Assembly (NCBI RefSeq): GCF_009846755.1 | Contig: NZ_AQOR01000012.1 | Location: 1-64,000 of the forward strand | From: Alcanivorax sp. S71-1-4 | GTDB taxonomy: Bacteria > Pseudomonadota > Gammaproteobacteria > Pseudomonadales > Alcanivoracaceae | Direction: 5' to 3' | DNA: 64,000 bases | In this document: positions 37,601 through 46,700 of the stretch, in pieces | Numbering within the stretch: the first letter of the stretch is position 1 | Layout of the letters: each line of letters starts with the position of its first letter | Notes under the pieces: generated by a model | What the model saw: only the letters and a program-made list of their open reading frames with translations | Told to the model about the DNA's origin: nothing | The model's database searches: none | Made by a program: the position numbers and the translations under genes

Positions 37601-37627
37601 GAAGGACGCAGCTACCGAATCGGTCAT
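25685..37627 (-). CDS. Three-module NRPS: C-A-T-E-C-A-T-E-C-A-T
   Basis: A 3980-residue synthetase, the largest protein here. Landmarks: C1 (HHIASDA about 146, a DG-to-DA variant), A1 (about 606), T1 (about 986), E1 (HHLVVDAVSWR about 1163), C2 (HHLLLDG about 1610), A2 (about 2060), T2 (about 2445), E2 (HHLVVDGVSWR about 2623), C3 (HHLLLDG about 3080), A3 (about 3533), T3 (about 3916). Hand-read codes: A1 DAEDIGAISK (acidic pocket, a basic residue such as lysine), A2 DLTKIGHVGK (aspartate), A3 DVWHLSLIDK (serine, consensus). C2 and C3 both follow E domains and begin like D-accepting domains (YPLSPxQQGLLFHS). The product segment is D-basic, D-Asp, Ser, the Asp being a possible beta-hydroxylation site. 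No thioesterase. GGAG lies 7 bp before the start. Confidence 0.93.
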   Translation of the reverse strand: MTDSVAASFPLSFAQQQLWFLQRLDPAMTAYNLPRVFRLHGVPDADALERAFRALIQRHAVLRTRFHEQQGVPQQTILDAFDFHLAQQDLRALPEIEKKAALELSVRDIVSHVFDLGAPPLVRACLLRTDDDRSVLAVCFHHIASDAWSNPIVAADLARAYHIALTTSGDVTLPAPPVQYAELARQQREAADRGALDNVLEYWQQHLGDDVPALDIPTDYPRPAVQTFRGALMPFEVSPELAAGLQRFCRAEQCTPFVPLLAAWQLLLARLSGQTDFAVGVPAAGRDDEATQQLVGYFVTTQVFRARVTPWKTLRELCRQVRADALGALAHPGVPFELLLEQRRPARDAARSPIFQSLFSLQVRDGAEQFALGDLRAELVPVAEHTAKFELSLDVVLGPAGAEAVIEYNTDLFSAGTIERVRAAYERVLSTLIDAPETRVGELALPTPETVLQLAEWGTGRHDTLPRGITDLIAQHVQTQPDAVAVRQGDMALTYAELWRASGALAATLHAERIGVAAPASPQRLVAMLAVLRAGAALVPLDPAYPAARLAHMMRAAEIGQLLAPADIAAQLDIPPSVAVHAMQVGNDADDAPMVRLHAQRLAYLIFTSGSTGLPKPVAVAHGALSQHIQAVAARYALSAQDNVLAAASFGFDAALEQWLAPLSVGATVTLPAQPALTPEQLTALVQTQGVTVLDLPPALLRQLCALLPDASLPVRLCITGGEACNRDDLLAAQRVFTPSHLANAYGPTEAVISPVVWLGDSVPEGAPPIGRPVGARRAWVLDAWLNPVPPGLPGELYLGGALAREYAGQGALTASRFIADPFSTQGGRLYRTGDRVRWRADGTLDYLGRVDAQLSLRGFRIEPGEIETALLAQPSVQEAVVAVRGNRLLAWVVGDARATDSDLRAALAGQLPDYMVPAAILPLAALPLTVNGKLDRAALPDPAQPRADNDAPATEQEHALAAVWCAVLDVPAVGREDNFFALGGDSILSLQIVARLRDAGWQATPRQIFERQTLASQAAVLTPVTQAAASDTEGSVPLLPIQADFFRMVLPNPAHWNQAILLHAETVPDEQALRAALAALVQHHDSLRLRYHRDEQGMWQQRYTLPMPDEHLLVIANTTAEDITGVCDRVQRQFDLTRGPLLRAVLMYVNDGSVRLLLLAHHLVVDAVSWRILVEDLHTAMQQHGEGAPIRLPAKSGSYKDWSLFLHDYFDNSQKAAEPWAALRQHLPPALPCDNPQGGNLAAQQAIEDIRLDAAHTQALLRDAPAAYRTQVNDLLLTALGRALCHWSGQPRVLVDLESHGRHPLTGAPDLSRTVGWFTSLHPVLLSPMGEPGEALCRVKESLRQVPHHGLGAGFAQPPVPRACVLFNYLGQFDNSQQADSVWRLASESSGRSVSDDAPQSHEFVINGQVLGGELRFAVRYSRARYQAATVRAWTARFADELRALIGHCTSGARGATASDFPLAQLDQHALARLPVPAADMADLYPLSPMQQGLLFHSLYAPQDSAYLNQMRMDITDLDVPRFRRAWQTVLARHDALRSGFITQGDAALQWVAPEVALPLTEYSDIEPEALARQERERGVDLLTPPLMRLAMVRTGARRHHLIWTCHHLLLDGWSSAQLLGEVLRIYAGESLPAVAHRYRDYIAWLGERDADASERHWRGLLSRAEQPTLLAEVLAPRTARTASQAVLHQPLPAALSQSLQQVARARQLTLNTLVQAAWALLVARYSGQRTVTFGATVSGRPAELPGSADMVGLFINTLPVVVDTDPAQPLAAWLHALQAQHLASREHEHTPLYAIQRWAGQGGQSLFDTLVVFENFPVDALLHEHDSVLVCDNVQSDSGNHYPLTLRVKPGDALHLDFLHDPARVDDVQAVAEDYRALLTQLCTRLAQSPDTALGEILPTTTHTQRHAQHWPHQDVLALWRAQVARVPSRVAVASGAQQLSYAGLERRSDALAARLRAAGVQAECRVGVHARRGIELVTGLLAVLKAGAVYVPLDPDLPAERLAWQAQDAGLHSILTASPLGFVPQVPVLSLLQTDDDAAAMQAVPLHPDQAAYLIYTSGSTGRPKGVLVSHGALANYVQGLLAALALPDEARTFAMVSTVAADLGHTVLFGALCDGRTLHLVPPEDAFEPDRFADYMHRHQVDVLKIVPGHLDALLSAAAAAHALPAHTLIIGGESARQSLLDRVAVLAPACRVINHYGPTETTVGTLTWTRTGTQTAPLPLGAALPNTDAWVLDAALQPVPAGADGELYLGGAALARGYLGQPALTAARFVAHPFRDGERLYRTGDRVHRAAGGTLLYRGRTDDQIKIRGYRVELSEVAARLRALPNVAQAAVIAREQDDGRLQLLGYVVPEQDTAPLMQALAGALPDYMCPTALLALPALPLTANGKLDRQALPLPGDAPAQHYAAPENDIEKNIAEVWAEVLRREQIGRLDNFFELGGDSILSLQIVARCRKRGLRITPKQLMERQTVAAVAEVAVPVGAAPVTPLRPRVQHAPLLPVQQWFFAQDFPAPAHWNQSVMLVPDDTVTADVAERAIAALVQTHPALRMQFLRDGDTWRQRVQENPDGIFQQTAFAHLDDITPLADQAQRSLRLDLPFRACWLAQTDGAARRLLLVAHHLVVDGVSWRILLEDLQTACSQLLNGEAVALLPETTMLTDWPAMLRQQMPHFRQQSAFWQAQCAHADTPFPATTPAGSNTVADMATREAALDANTTRALLGSAHRAWRTRPDDLLLTALARTLCAWTGDTRLLVELEGHGREALEADTDLSRTVGWFTSLYPVALTLPDGDALAQMRAVKEQLRAVPDKGLGFGVLKYLDNRLQDGAAPQITFNYLGQFDQTAEQAALWRQAPESAGQARAPDSTRRSSFDLSAQVSNGQLHLSWAYSRARHDADTMDTLLATFCTTLAELVCACEASAAGATPADFPLAALDQTALDRLPVASGDMADLYPLSPLQQGLLFHSLYAPSGGAYLNQLRLDIDGLDVNRFRAAWQAVMTRHPVLRTGFITGQGEPLQWVAREAVLPLTEMDVAQAGECDALAAQELARGVDLLAPPLMRLLLVRTDAHRHHLIWTSHHLLLDGWSTALLMGEVLQHYRGEALSPAGDYRDYIAWLQHRDPARSEQFWRGELARIDSPTLLADVMQGDGNGQGVLQSHRPSDALEQMARRERITLNTLVQGAWALLVAQCTGRHNVTFGATVAGRPAELPGAERTIGLFINTLPVIATLDPAMTVADWLRALQQQNLATREFEHTPLYDLQRWAGQGALFDTLLVFENYPVDSALRDALPDGLRFGDSHKREETHFGVTLAVHQDNGLHLHLSHDRARIGDPAAQALMSQLVALIEQLAQSAATPLGALHWLPGAVHAQLESWSRNSARFDDVVPVHQRIEQQAAAQPAACALCWGEVQISYRDLNARANQLAHYLIAQGVRPDTPVGVAMLRAPEMVIALLAVMKAGGAYVPLDPEYPRERLAWMIEDSGINLLLTQATVAPMLPVPDAVTVLAVDALALNTSSRDPSVPLRGDSLAYVIYTSGSTGKPKGAGNRHRALDNRIRWMQEACPIDHTDTVLQKTPFSFDVSVWEFFWPLMQGARLAIAAPGEHRDPAALAALIQRHQVSTLHFVPSMLQAFLTGADLSQCGTLRQILCSGEALPAAVQDEVLQRLPQVALHNLYGPTEAAIDVTHWRCRNEQGAAVPIGAPITDTDTWVLDDALNPVAPGVPGELYLGGAGLARGYHRRAALTAERFVASPFAQQGERLYRTGDLVRWRADGVLEYLGRLDHQVKLRGLRIELGEIEAALLAQPAIQAAVVVAVPVQGEPQLVAYIVAEDAPATGALRDALAEHLPDYMVPAFFVPLPALPLSPNGKVDRRALPAPALPETTHGEPPQGETETTLSSIWCALLGRERVARTDHFFELGGHSLMALKLQMRVQEQCAVTLPLRACFDHPTLCALAAEIDRLRDEGKDRTQDLDSMMALLDTLE

Positions 37628-37651
37628 GCAAGGCTCCGGTCGGGCACGGCG

Positions 37652-40600
37652 TCAGTGCGCCGTGCCAGTGGAAAGGGAATCGCCGCCGCGCCGGGCGCCG
37701 CTGCGCAGCCAGGCGTCGGCCAGGTCAGTCAGGGCGTCGCCGCCATGGTGCGCGCGCAGCCAGTCGGCCAGCCGTGCCGGCGTCGGGAAATCGAACACCA
37801 CGCCCGGTGCCACCTCGACGCCCAGCGTCTTGCGGCAACGTGCCACCAGTTTGATCACCAGCAGCGAATGGCCGCCGAGGGCAAAGAAATCCGCATCACG
37901 GCCCGGCGGCGGGCTGTTGAGGAGTTCGCCCATGGCGACACAGATCAGGCTTTCCAGTGCGTCACGCGGCGGGCTGCTGTCCTGCGCAGCCTGTTCGCGG
38001 GTGCTGCTGGCCAGCAGCGCCAGCGCGGCCAGATCGGTCTTGCCGTTTGGCAAACGCGGAAAGGCCGCCAGGCACAGATAGCGCGACGGGTGCATCGGCG
38101 CCGGCAACAACGCCGCAAGCTGTTCGGAAAACTGCGCTGCGCTGGCCTGAGCCAACGCCGCATCGCCTTCGAGAAAGGCCACCAGTTCCGCATCCCCTTG
38201 CCGCACGGATTGCGCACGCACGATGGCGTTGCGCACGCCCGGCAAGGTGCGCAGGGCCTGTTCCACTTCCGCCGGTTCAATGCGGAAACCGCGCAGGGCA
38301 ATCTGGTCGTCGGCGCGGCCGATCAGGCGGAAGCCGCCGCCCGGCGACACACACGCCAGATCACCGGTGCGATAAAGCCGTCCGCCCGGATGGCCCGGAT
38401 AGTGATTGAGAAACGGATCATGGCCGAACACGTCTTCGCCGTAGCCACCGAGGTAGCCGGCGCAGACCTGTGCACCGCCGATGTACAGTTCGCCAACAGC
38501 GCCCACTGGCGTCAGGCGCTGGCGCGCGTCCAGCACATAACAGCGGTTGTTCGGCAATACGCGCGTCAAGGGCAGCGGCTCGCCGTTCAGGTTATCCAGA
38601 TCGACGGCATGCACCATCACGCCAACGGTGGTTTCGGTGGGGCCGTAGTGATTGAACACGCGGCTGTGTGGCGCCAGTGTTGCCAGCCGCGACAGCAGCG
38701 CCGGTGAGGCGGCTTCGCCCCCCAGCACCAACAGGGACGGCACGACAGGCTGCGCGCTCTCCAGCAGGGCTTCCAGATGCGACGGCACCATTTTCAGGGC
38801 GTCGATATGTTCCCGGCGCAGAAAACCGGCGAAGTGCGCGCCGTCGGCCATGTCGTCATCGCTGGCGATCACCAACGTGGCGCCGTTGAACAGTGCGCCG
38901 AACAACGCGGTATTGCCCAGGTCGGTGGCCAGCGCGCCGGTCAGCGCCCAGCGGCGCGCACGCGGCAGGTCCATCACGGCGGACGCGGCGGCGACGTAAT
39001 TGAGCAACTGGCTGTGTTCGATCAACACACCTTTCGGCGTGCCCGTTGAACCGGAGGTGTACAGCACGTAGGCGAGCGCGCCGGACGCGGCAGCCTGTGC
39101 CGGCGGCAGGCTGTCCCAGGCGGGCAATGTCTTTTCCGGCGGGCGGGCGTTTTCATTCGCGGCGGCGTGCAGCACCAGCACGGGTTTTGCATCGTCCAGC
39201 ACCGCGCGGCGACGTGCCGCCGGCCAGCGTTCGTCCAGCGGCAAATAGGCGGCGCCGGTATGCCAGATCGCCAGGATCGCCACCACCGCGTCCAGGCTGC
39301 GGCCCAGTTGCAGTGCAACCCGTTCACCGGGAGCGGCGCCCTGTTCACGCAGCCACTGCGCCAACTGCCCGGCGCGCTGTTGAAGCGCGTGATAGGTCAG
39401 TGTCTGTTCGCCCTGCACCAGTGCCACGGCATCGCCCTGCTGCGCGGCGTGGCGCGCAATCTGTGCCGGCAAGGACACCGGTTCAAACACGCGACTGTCA
39501 TTGTTGATATCCAGCAACGCCTGTTGCTGCGCCGCACTGACCAACGGCGGCGCACAGTAGTCCGCCGCCGGCGCGTCGGCTGCGGCGGCGAGCAGCCACT
39601 GGTATTGCGACAGCAGGGTCTGCAACGCCGCCGGACTGTAGCGATGGCTGTCGGCCTGCAATAACAGCGTGGCACCGGTTTCGTGACGCTGTACCTGCAA
39701 GACCAGTTCGAAGTCCGGATGCGGTGCCGGCGCCTGCACCAGGGGTCCACCCGGCAAGGGCAGCCAGTGAAAACCCACCGCGCGCGTGCGCTCGTCCACG
39801 GTGTCGAGGGCGTAGTATTCCTGCGCCTGGCTGTGCGCGGCGCATTGATGCGCGTGGCGCGCAATGGCGTCACTGAAAGACAGGCCGTCGCTGACCTGGG
39901 TCAGCACCGGCAGGATTTTTTCGAAGACACCGGCACCGCTGGCCATCACTTCATAATCCTGCCGGCAATCGTGTTGCCAGCCGGAAAGAAAATGCGACTC
40001 GCCACTGAGACGCGCCAGCAGCAGACACCAGACGCTGTGCCACACGGCCCGCTCTTCCACGCGACAACGTGCCGCCAGTGTGTCCAGGCGGGCGGCACTG
40101 TCCAGGTCGATGTATTGCGTGGCCTGATGCCGCTGTGCACTGGCCGCGAGCATGCGCCGCACCGGCAGGCGCAGTGCGTTGGCCTCCGGTTGCGCCTGCC
40201 AGTAAGCGCGCCCGGCGGCGGCCTCCTCATCCTGTTCCAGGGCCGCGCGCCAGGCACAGAACTGCTGGTAGGCAAAGGCTTCATCGGTGGCTGGCGCGCC
40301 GGTGATCTCGTGCAGCAGCCGGCACAAGCTGCCGGCGTCCAGCGCCTGGCGCGCGCCGGCCAGCAGCAGGTGCGCGGTGTTATCCGCCGCGCGCCACAGG
40401 CCGGCACGCAACACGTCACCCTCGCCCAGTGCAAACGGTGTGGCGGTCAACGCCGCACTCGCCGCCGCCAGCGATGCGCCGGAAAGTTCAACCAGGCTCA
40501 CGCGCGCTGGCGTCGGCAAGGACACACGGCGCAGGCCGCGATAGCCCGGCACGTCGCGCAGCGCCTGCCGGAAGCTATCGTGGCGCGCCACGGCGGCGGC

Positions 40601-40741
40601 CAGCGCCGCACGCAACGCCGCGCCGTCCGGTTGCGGCAGGTGCGCACTCAGGCACAATACCCCGGCACCGGCCGCGCGCTGCTCCGGGCTGAGCGGTTCG
40701 CCGGCGGAGAATGCCGGGGCGTCGAGTGTCATTCCATCCAT
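37652..40741 (-). CDS. NRPS module with interface domain: I-A(Asp)-T
   Basis: A protein of about 1029 residues. The first 430 residues are a condensation-like domain in which HHxxxDG is replaced by ARQALDA (about residue 122), so it should not form peptide bonds. Such degenerate domains before aspartate modules are known as interface domains that recruit an aspartate beta-hydroxylase. The A domain (YTSGSTG about 565) has the hand-read code DLTKVGHVGK, one step from the aspartate code DLTKVGHIGK. The T domain has LGGHSLL near 954. Expected product is beta-hydroxyaspartate on the carrier. The upstream protein supplies both a true C domain and a fused hydroxylase at its C-terminus. I use the ATG at 40739-40741 (GGAG 9 bp upstream); a TTG at 40757-40759 would add six residues. 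Confidence 0.9.
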   Translation of the reverse strand: MDGMTLDAPAFSAGEPLSPEQRAAGAGVLCLSAHLPQPDGAALRAALAAAVARHDSFRQALRDVPGYRGLRRVSLPTPARVSLVELSGASLAAASAALTATPFALGEGDVLRAGLWRAADNTAHLLLAGARQALDAGSLCRLLHEITGAPATDEAFAYQQFCAWRAALEQDEEAAAGRAYWQAQPEANALRLPVRRMLAASAQRHQATQYIDLDSAARLDTLAARCRVEERAVWHSVWCLLLARLSGESHFLSGWQHDCRQDYEVMASGAGVFEKILPVLTQVSDGLSFSDAIARHAHQCAAHSQAQEYYALDTVDERTRAVGFHWLPLPGGPLVQAPAPHPDFELVLQVQRHETGATLLLQADSHRYSPAALQTLLSQYQWLLAAAADAPAADYCAPPLVSAAQQQALLDINNDSRVFEPVSLPAQIARHAAQQGDAVALVQGEQTLTYHALQQRAGQLAQWLREQGAAPGERVALQLGRSLDAVVAILAIWHTGAAYLPLDERWPAARRRAVLDDAKPVLVLHAAANENARPPEKTLPAWDSLPPAQAAASGALAYVLYTSGSTGTPKGVLIEHSQLLNYVAAASAVMDLPRARRWALTGALATDLGNTALFGALFNGATLVIASDDDMADGAHFAGFLRREHIDALKMVPSHLEALLESAQPVVPSLLVLGGEAASPALLSRLATLAPHSRVFNHYGPTETTVGVMVHAVDLDNLNGEPLPLTRVLPNNRCYVLDARQRLTPVGAVGELYIGGAQVCAGYLGGYGEDVFGHDPFLNHYPGHPGGRLYRTGDLACVSPGGGFRLIGRADDQIALRGFRIEPAEVEQALRTLPGVRNAIVRAQSVRQGDAELVAFLEGDAALAQASAAQFSEQLAALLPAPMHPSRYLCLAAFPRLPNGKTDLAALALLASSTREQAAQDSSPPRDALESLICVAMGELLNSPPPGRDADFFALGGHSLLVIKLVARCRKTLGVEVAPGVVFDFPTPARLADWLRAHHGGDALTDLADAWLRSGARRGGDSLSTGTAH

Positions 40742-40771
40742 AGCGCAATACTCCAGCAATCCGTGTGCGGC

Positions 40772-43700
40772 TCAGGCCAGGTCCGCACGCGCAAACATGT
40801 CGCCCATCGCCACCACGATGCGGCGCGGGCCTTCATAGGGATCACGGGCGTGCGCGGCGAGCATATTGTCCAGCAGCACCACGTCGCCGCGTTGCCAGTC
40901 GAAGCGCACGGCGCAGGCTTCGTAGGCGTCACCAACGCGGGCCATCACGCCATCGGGAATGGGCTCGCCATCGCCATACAGCACATTGCGCGGCAGGCGC
41001 GCTTCGCCGACCGTGGCGATCAGGTCGTCGCGCACGCCCTCTTCCAGGCAGGCGGCGTGGTGCAGTTGCACCTGATTGAAGAACACGCGCTCGCCGGTGT
41101 CCGGGTGGCGGATTACCGCCGGGCAGCGGGTGCGGGTCTGCAACTCGTCGTCGCCCAGCCATTGCCAGTCGATGCCGGCATCGCGCAGGCGCATTTCCAC
41201 GTCTTCACGATGATCGGTCTTGTAGAAGTCGCGCCAGCTCACATCCAGGTTGCGGGTGAAGGTGCGCACGTAAAGCAGGCCGCGCTGCTCGAATTCGCGC
41301 ACGATGTCCGCCGGCAGGCGGGTGAGCATTTCGCGGCAGTCGACGATCGGCGTGGCGCCACCCACCGGCGACGGCTGTTCGCAGAAGAACAATTGTTTGC
41401 GCGGCCATTTTTCCAGGTGCGCGCTTTCGTTGTGGTACAGGATCATCTGCTTTTCGGGGTACGGCGTGGAACGGTAGGTGTTGCGGCCGCCTTCTTTTTT
41501 CGGCAGGTCGCCGTAGCTGCCATACAGGCCCGGTTCGATGATTTCAGCGAAGCGCTCGAATTCCTGTGGCGTGGTCAGCGCAAAACCACGGAACAGGATG
41601 CCGCCGTGACGGCGCAGGGAAGCATGAATCTGTTCACGCTGCGCGCCGGCCCAGGCAAACGGGTCCAGGTCCGGGTCCAGCGCTTCCACCAGCAAGGGGA
41701 ACGCTCGCGCAGCCTGAAGCGGCGCCTGCCGCACCGGCTCGGCGGGGCGTGCTGTGTTGAGGCTGCCCAGCTTGCCGAGTTTATCGAGTTTGCTCAGTGC
41801 GCTGTTGTCGCGCATCACCGTCTCCCTGCCCTGCAGCGGTGTATAAAGCGTCTCGACGGGTGCCTGCGGTGATTGCGTCACGGCTGTGAGCACCGCGCGC
41901 CAGGCATCACTGAGCGCCTGTTGGGTGGTGCGTTCATACAGCGCAGTGGCGTAGACCCATTCCACCTGCAGCCCGTCGTCTTCTTCATTGACGAATACGG
42001 CGAGGTCGAATTTAGATTCGGTGCGCGGCTGCGGCACCACGGCCACGTCCAGCCCCGGCAGCGCAAACCGCAACGGCGGCGTGTTCTGCAACACGAACAA
42101 CACCTGCACGAGCGGGTTGCGGCTGCGTTCGCGCGCCATGCCCAGCCCTTCCACCAGTTGGTCGAAGGGCCTCTCCTGATGATCAAAAGCACGCAGCACC
42201 TGTTCGCGCAGGCCGGTGAGGTAGGCGCTGAACGGTTGCGAAGGCGTTGATAACTGTGCGCGCACCGGGATCACGTTGACGAAGAAACCGATCAGGTGGT
42301 CCAGCGCCGGATCGGGCCGACCGGCCACGTCCGTGCCAATCACCAGATCGGCAGCATTCGTATGCCGGTGCAGCACGACGGCAAACGCCGCCAGCAACAC
42401 CGTGAATAATGTGGTGCCCTGCTCGCGGGCCAGGGCCGTGAGCGCATCGCGCTGCGCGCCATCGAGTGCAAAACGCAACGCATCGCCAGCCTGGGACGCC
42501 ACGGGCGGGCGGGCATGATCCGGCAGCACCGTGGACACCGGCGGCGCGTTGACGAGATAGCCGCGCCAGAACGCCAGATCGGCATCGCGGCTTTGCGCCA
42601 GCCGGGCCTGGTGCCAGTGGGCGTAATCCACGTACTGCACCGCAAGCTTCGGCAGGCCGGCGTCGGTGCCGTCGCGCAACGCGGCATACAGCGCCGACAG
42701 TTCGCGCACGAACACGGCGGCGGACCAGCCGTCGAAAACGATATGGTGAATGGCCAGGATCAGGCGGTGGGTCTGTGGCGTCAGGGTGACCAGATGGGCG
42801 CGCAGCAGCGGGCCGCTGGCCAGGTCGAACGGGGTCTCTGCGATGTGACGGTAAAGGGCGTCGAGTTCGCGCTGCTGCGCGGTGTCGCACAGCGGTGTCA
42901 GGTCGGTGTGCGCCAGCGGCAGGGTCAGTGACGGCAGGATATGCGCGACGGCATCGCCGTGATCGTTTTCCGGGTATCGCGTGCGCAGGCTTTCGTGGCG
43001 GCGGATCAGAGCGTTGAGGCTGTCGGCGAGCACGTCCGGGGCCAGCTCGCCGGTCAGCGACAGCATCGCGGGCAGGTTATAGGCACTGCGGTCCGCCGCG
43101 CTGGCCAGACGATCCACCAGCCACAACCGTTGTTGCACGGGCGCCAGCGGCAGCATGCCGTCGCGGGGAATCGGCGTGATCGCCTGTTGCGGGGCGTCCT
43201 GTTCGTCACCGAGTGCGGCCAGCAGCCCGGCCAGGGTCGGTGCGCGGAAAAATACCGTGGGCGGCACGGTCACCTGCAACGTGGTGCGCACGCGCGCGAG
43301 CATGCGCACGGCCAGCAGTGAATCGCCGCCGAGTTCGAACAGGTTGTCGTGCAGGCCGATGGGCGCGATGCCGAGCACATCCTGCCAGATTGTGGCGAGG
43401 CGACGGCCGGTCTCGGTGTCCGGCGCCACAAAGGGCGTTTCCAGTGTCGGGCGCGGCTGATGATCGCCAGCGGGCGCGGCATCGTCGTCGAGGGCATCCA
43501 GCAAGGCATCGGTGTCCGCCAGCAGGCGACGTGACAAGGGCTGGTTGCTGACCAGGACCTGTGCGCGCACGGGTGCCTGCAACAGCCGCGCGAGCGCGGC
43601 CGTGCCCTGCTCCGCCGTGAGGCCGATGCCCTCGGGCAATGCCAGCCCGGCCGCCATGCCGAGATCACGCCAGCCGTCCCAGTTCACGGCGCACACCGGG

Positions 43701-46700
43701 TAGCCGGTATCACGACGCAACGCCGCCGCCAGGGCATCCTGGCAGGCGTTGGCGGCGGCGTAGGCGCCCTTGCCCGGGCCGGCGGTGAAACTCGCCAGCG
43801 ACGAACACAGCAGCACAAAATCCGGCACCGGCTGCCCGCTGCGTTGCAGTGCTTCGATCAAATGGCGGGTGCCGGATACTTTCGGCGCCATCACCTGCGC
43901 CAGCGTGTCCGGTGTCAGGGTATCGAGTGCGCCGTCGCCGGGCAGGCCGGCAGCATGAATAATGCCGTGCAGGTTGCCGAGTTTTTGCTGTATGTGGGCC
44001 AGCGCGGCGTCCAGTGCCGTGGCGTCGGTGACATCGGCCTGCACGGCCAGCATGCCGTCCTCCACGCGCGGGGCCTGCCGGCTGAGCAGCGCCACCCGGG
44101 CCTGCCAGGTGTGCGACAGATAACGGGCCAGTACCTGGCCCACCCCACCACTGCCACCGGTAATCAGGTAGACACCGTCACGCCGTAACAACGGCGCCTC
44201 GTCACGCGCGGGCAAGGGTTGCAGGCTGCGCTGCCAGCGATGCCGGCCACGAAGCGCCACGGGCGTGTCGTTGATTGGCGCGCACAGTTCGTGCGCCAGT
44301 GTGGTTGCCGACAGGCCCTCGCGCTGAATATCGATCAGGCGGCAATGCAGTGCGGGATATTCCTGCGGCACCACGTTGCCGAGGCCAAGCAGGATCGCCT
44401 GTTCGGGATGTAGCGGCTCGGTGCCGGTCACATCAAACAGGCCCTCGGTGAGCAGACAGAGACGACGCTCACCCGACAGGCGGGGCAGCAGGGAAAGCAA
44501 TTCCATGTGCGCGGTTGCCGAGGGCAACAGCACGATCAGATCGGCCTGCTCCGGTGACGCACCGGCATGGCCTGCCTTGTCCAGCGCGTGCCGCAATGCA
44601 TCACACAAGGGTGACGCCTCACCGATCAGCGCGATACGGTGCGGCGTTTTTTCCGCAACAATGTCGTCCGCGCGTTGCCAGACCGGCACGGCCAGGGCGT
44701 CGTCCTGCGCGGCTGTTTTACCGGGCGAGGCTTCCACCCAATAACGCCGCCGTTCAAACGGATAACCGGGCAACGGAATGCGCCGCGCGGTGTCTTCCGC
44801 CCGCCACACCGGCGCCACCGGCACGCCGGCGATCCAGAGTTGCGCCAGGCAGCGCAGCGGTTGAAGGGGGTTGTCCTGCTGCCGGCGCGGATGGCACTGC
44901 GAGGCGAGCAACGGCCTGCCCTGCTGCGCCGGGTGCTGGCGTGCCAGGGCCGTGAGGGTATCGCCCGGCCCGCATTCCAGCGGTACGCGGTCCGGTTTTT
45001 CCAGCAACGCCGTCAGGCCGTCGGCGAAACGCACGGTGCCGCGCACATGCTGGAGCCAATAGTCGACGCTGGTGGCCTGCGCCGGTGTGATCCAGGTGCC
45101 GGTGACATTGGACACAAACGGGATCGCCGGCGGTTGCAGTGTCATGCCGGCGAGCACGTCGCGGAACGCCGGCAACATGCTTTCCACCTGTGCGGAATGG
45201 AATGCGTGCGACACATGCAGGCGCTGTACCGGCACCTGCTGCTGTGTCAGCGATTCAGCAAGCTGCTCGATGGCCGCCACCGGGCCGGCCGCGACACATC
45301 GGTCCCCGGCGTTAATGGCCGCCAGATCACAAGCACTGTCTGCCAGCCAGGGCCGCAACGCCGCTTCGTCCCACTGGATGGCCAGCATGGCGCCCGGTGC
45401 GGTGTTCTGGAGCAGGCGGCCACGCGCGCAGACGATGCGCAGTGCATCGTCCAGTGACATCACACCGGCCAGACAGGCCGCCGCGTATTCACCGATACTG
45501 TGGCCCAGCATGGCGTCCGGCTCGATGCCACGGCGTTGCCAGAAACGCGCCAGTGCGTAGCTGACGCTGAACAGGGCCGGTTGCGTCAGTATCGTTTGCG
45601 AGAGTTTTTCTGCGGCGGCGTCGTACTGTGCCGCGGGCGGATACAACAGCGGGCGCAGGTCGGTGCCGGTGAGCGCCTGGATCCGGTCGCAGCAGTCATT
45701 CAGCGTGTCGCGGAATACTGCTTCATCCCGGTACAGCGCTTCGCACATGCCGGGATGTTGTGCGCCCTGCCCCGGAAAAAGAAACGCCACGGACGGTGCT
45801 TCCGACACCACGCTGCCACGCAGCAAGGTGTCTTGTTCCAGTACCGCGTGCAGCGCGTCGGTATCCTCGGCCAGCGCCACCGCACGACGGCCAAACGCGG
45901 CGCGTCCATTGGCCAGTGTATGCGCCACATCCGCAGCGGAGGTGCCGTGCACGGCATGGGCCAGCGCGGCGGCACTTTCTTTAAGCGCCTTGTCGCTGCG
46001 CGCGGACAGCGGGAACAGGCGCCAGTGTTTTTCTGGCGCCGCCGGCGCCACGGCGGGTGCCTCTTCCAGAATCACATGGGCATTGGTGCCGCCCATGCCA
46101 AATGAACTGACCGCAGCGCGGCGTGGTGTGTCGCTGGCCGGCCAGTCGCGCGTGTCCGTACTGACCACAAACGGGCTGCCGGTAAAATCAATCTGCGGAT
46201 TCGGTGCTTCGAAATGCAGGCTCGGCACGATGGTGCGATGCCGCAGCATCAGCACGGATTTAATCAGCCCGGTGACGCCCGCCGCCGCATCCAGGTGGCC
46301 GACATTGGTTTTGACCGAGCCCAGGGCGCAGAAGCCGGTGTCGTCTGTCGCGCTGCGAAATGCCTGGGTGAGCGCCGCCACTTCGACCGGATCGCCCAGC
46401 ACCGTGCCGGTGCCGTGGGCTTCCATATGGCCGATGCTGCGCGGGTCGATATCCGCCAGCGCCTGCGCGGCGCGGATGACCTCCGCCTGCCCCTGCACGC
46501 TCGGTGCGGTGTAGCCGATTTTGTCAGCGCCATCGTTATTGATCGCGGACGCCTTGATGACCGCGTGCACGGTATCGCCATCGGCCAGGGCGTCATCCAG
46601 GCGCTTCAATACCACTACGCCGGCGCCGCTGCCGACAACGGTGCCGCCGGCGCGTGCGTCGAACGCACGGCAATAACCGTCCGGTGAAAGTATCGCGCCG

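Noticed and set aside
39683-41872. Open frame of 729 codons on the plus strand across an NRPS/PKS gene junction
   Set aside because: Antisense to two real genes with intact domains, no ribosome-binding site and no protein-family motif.
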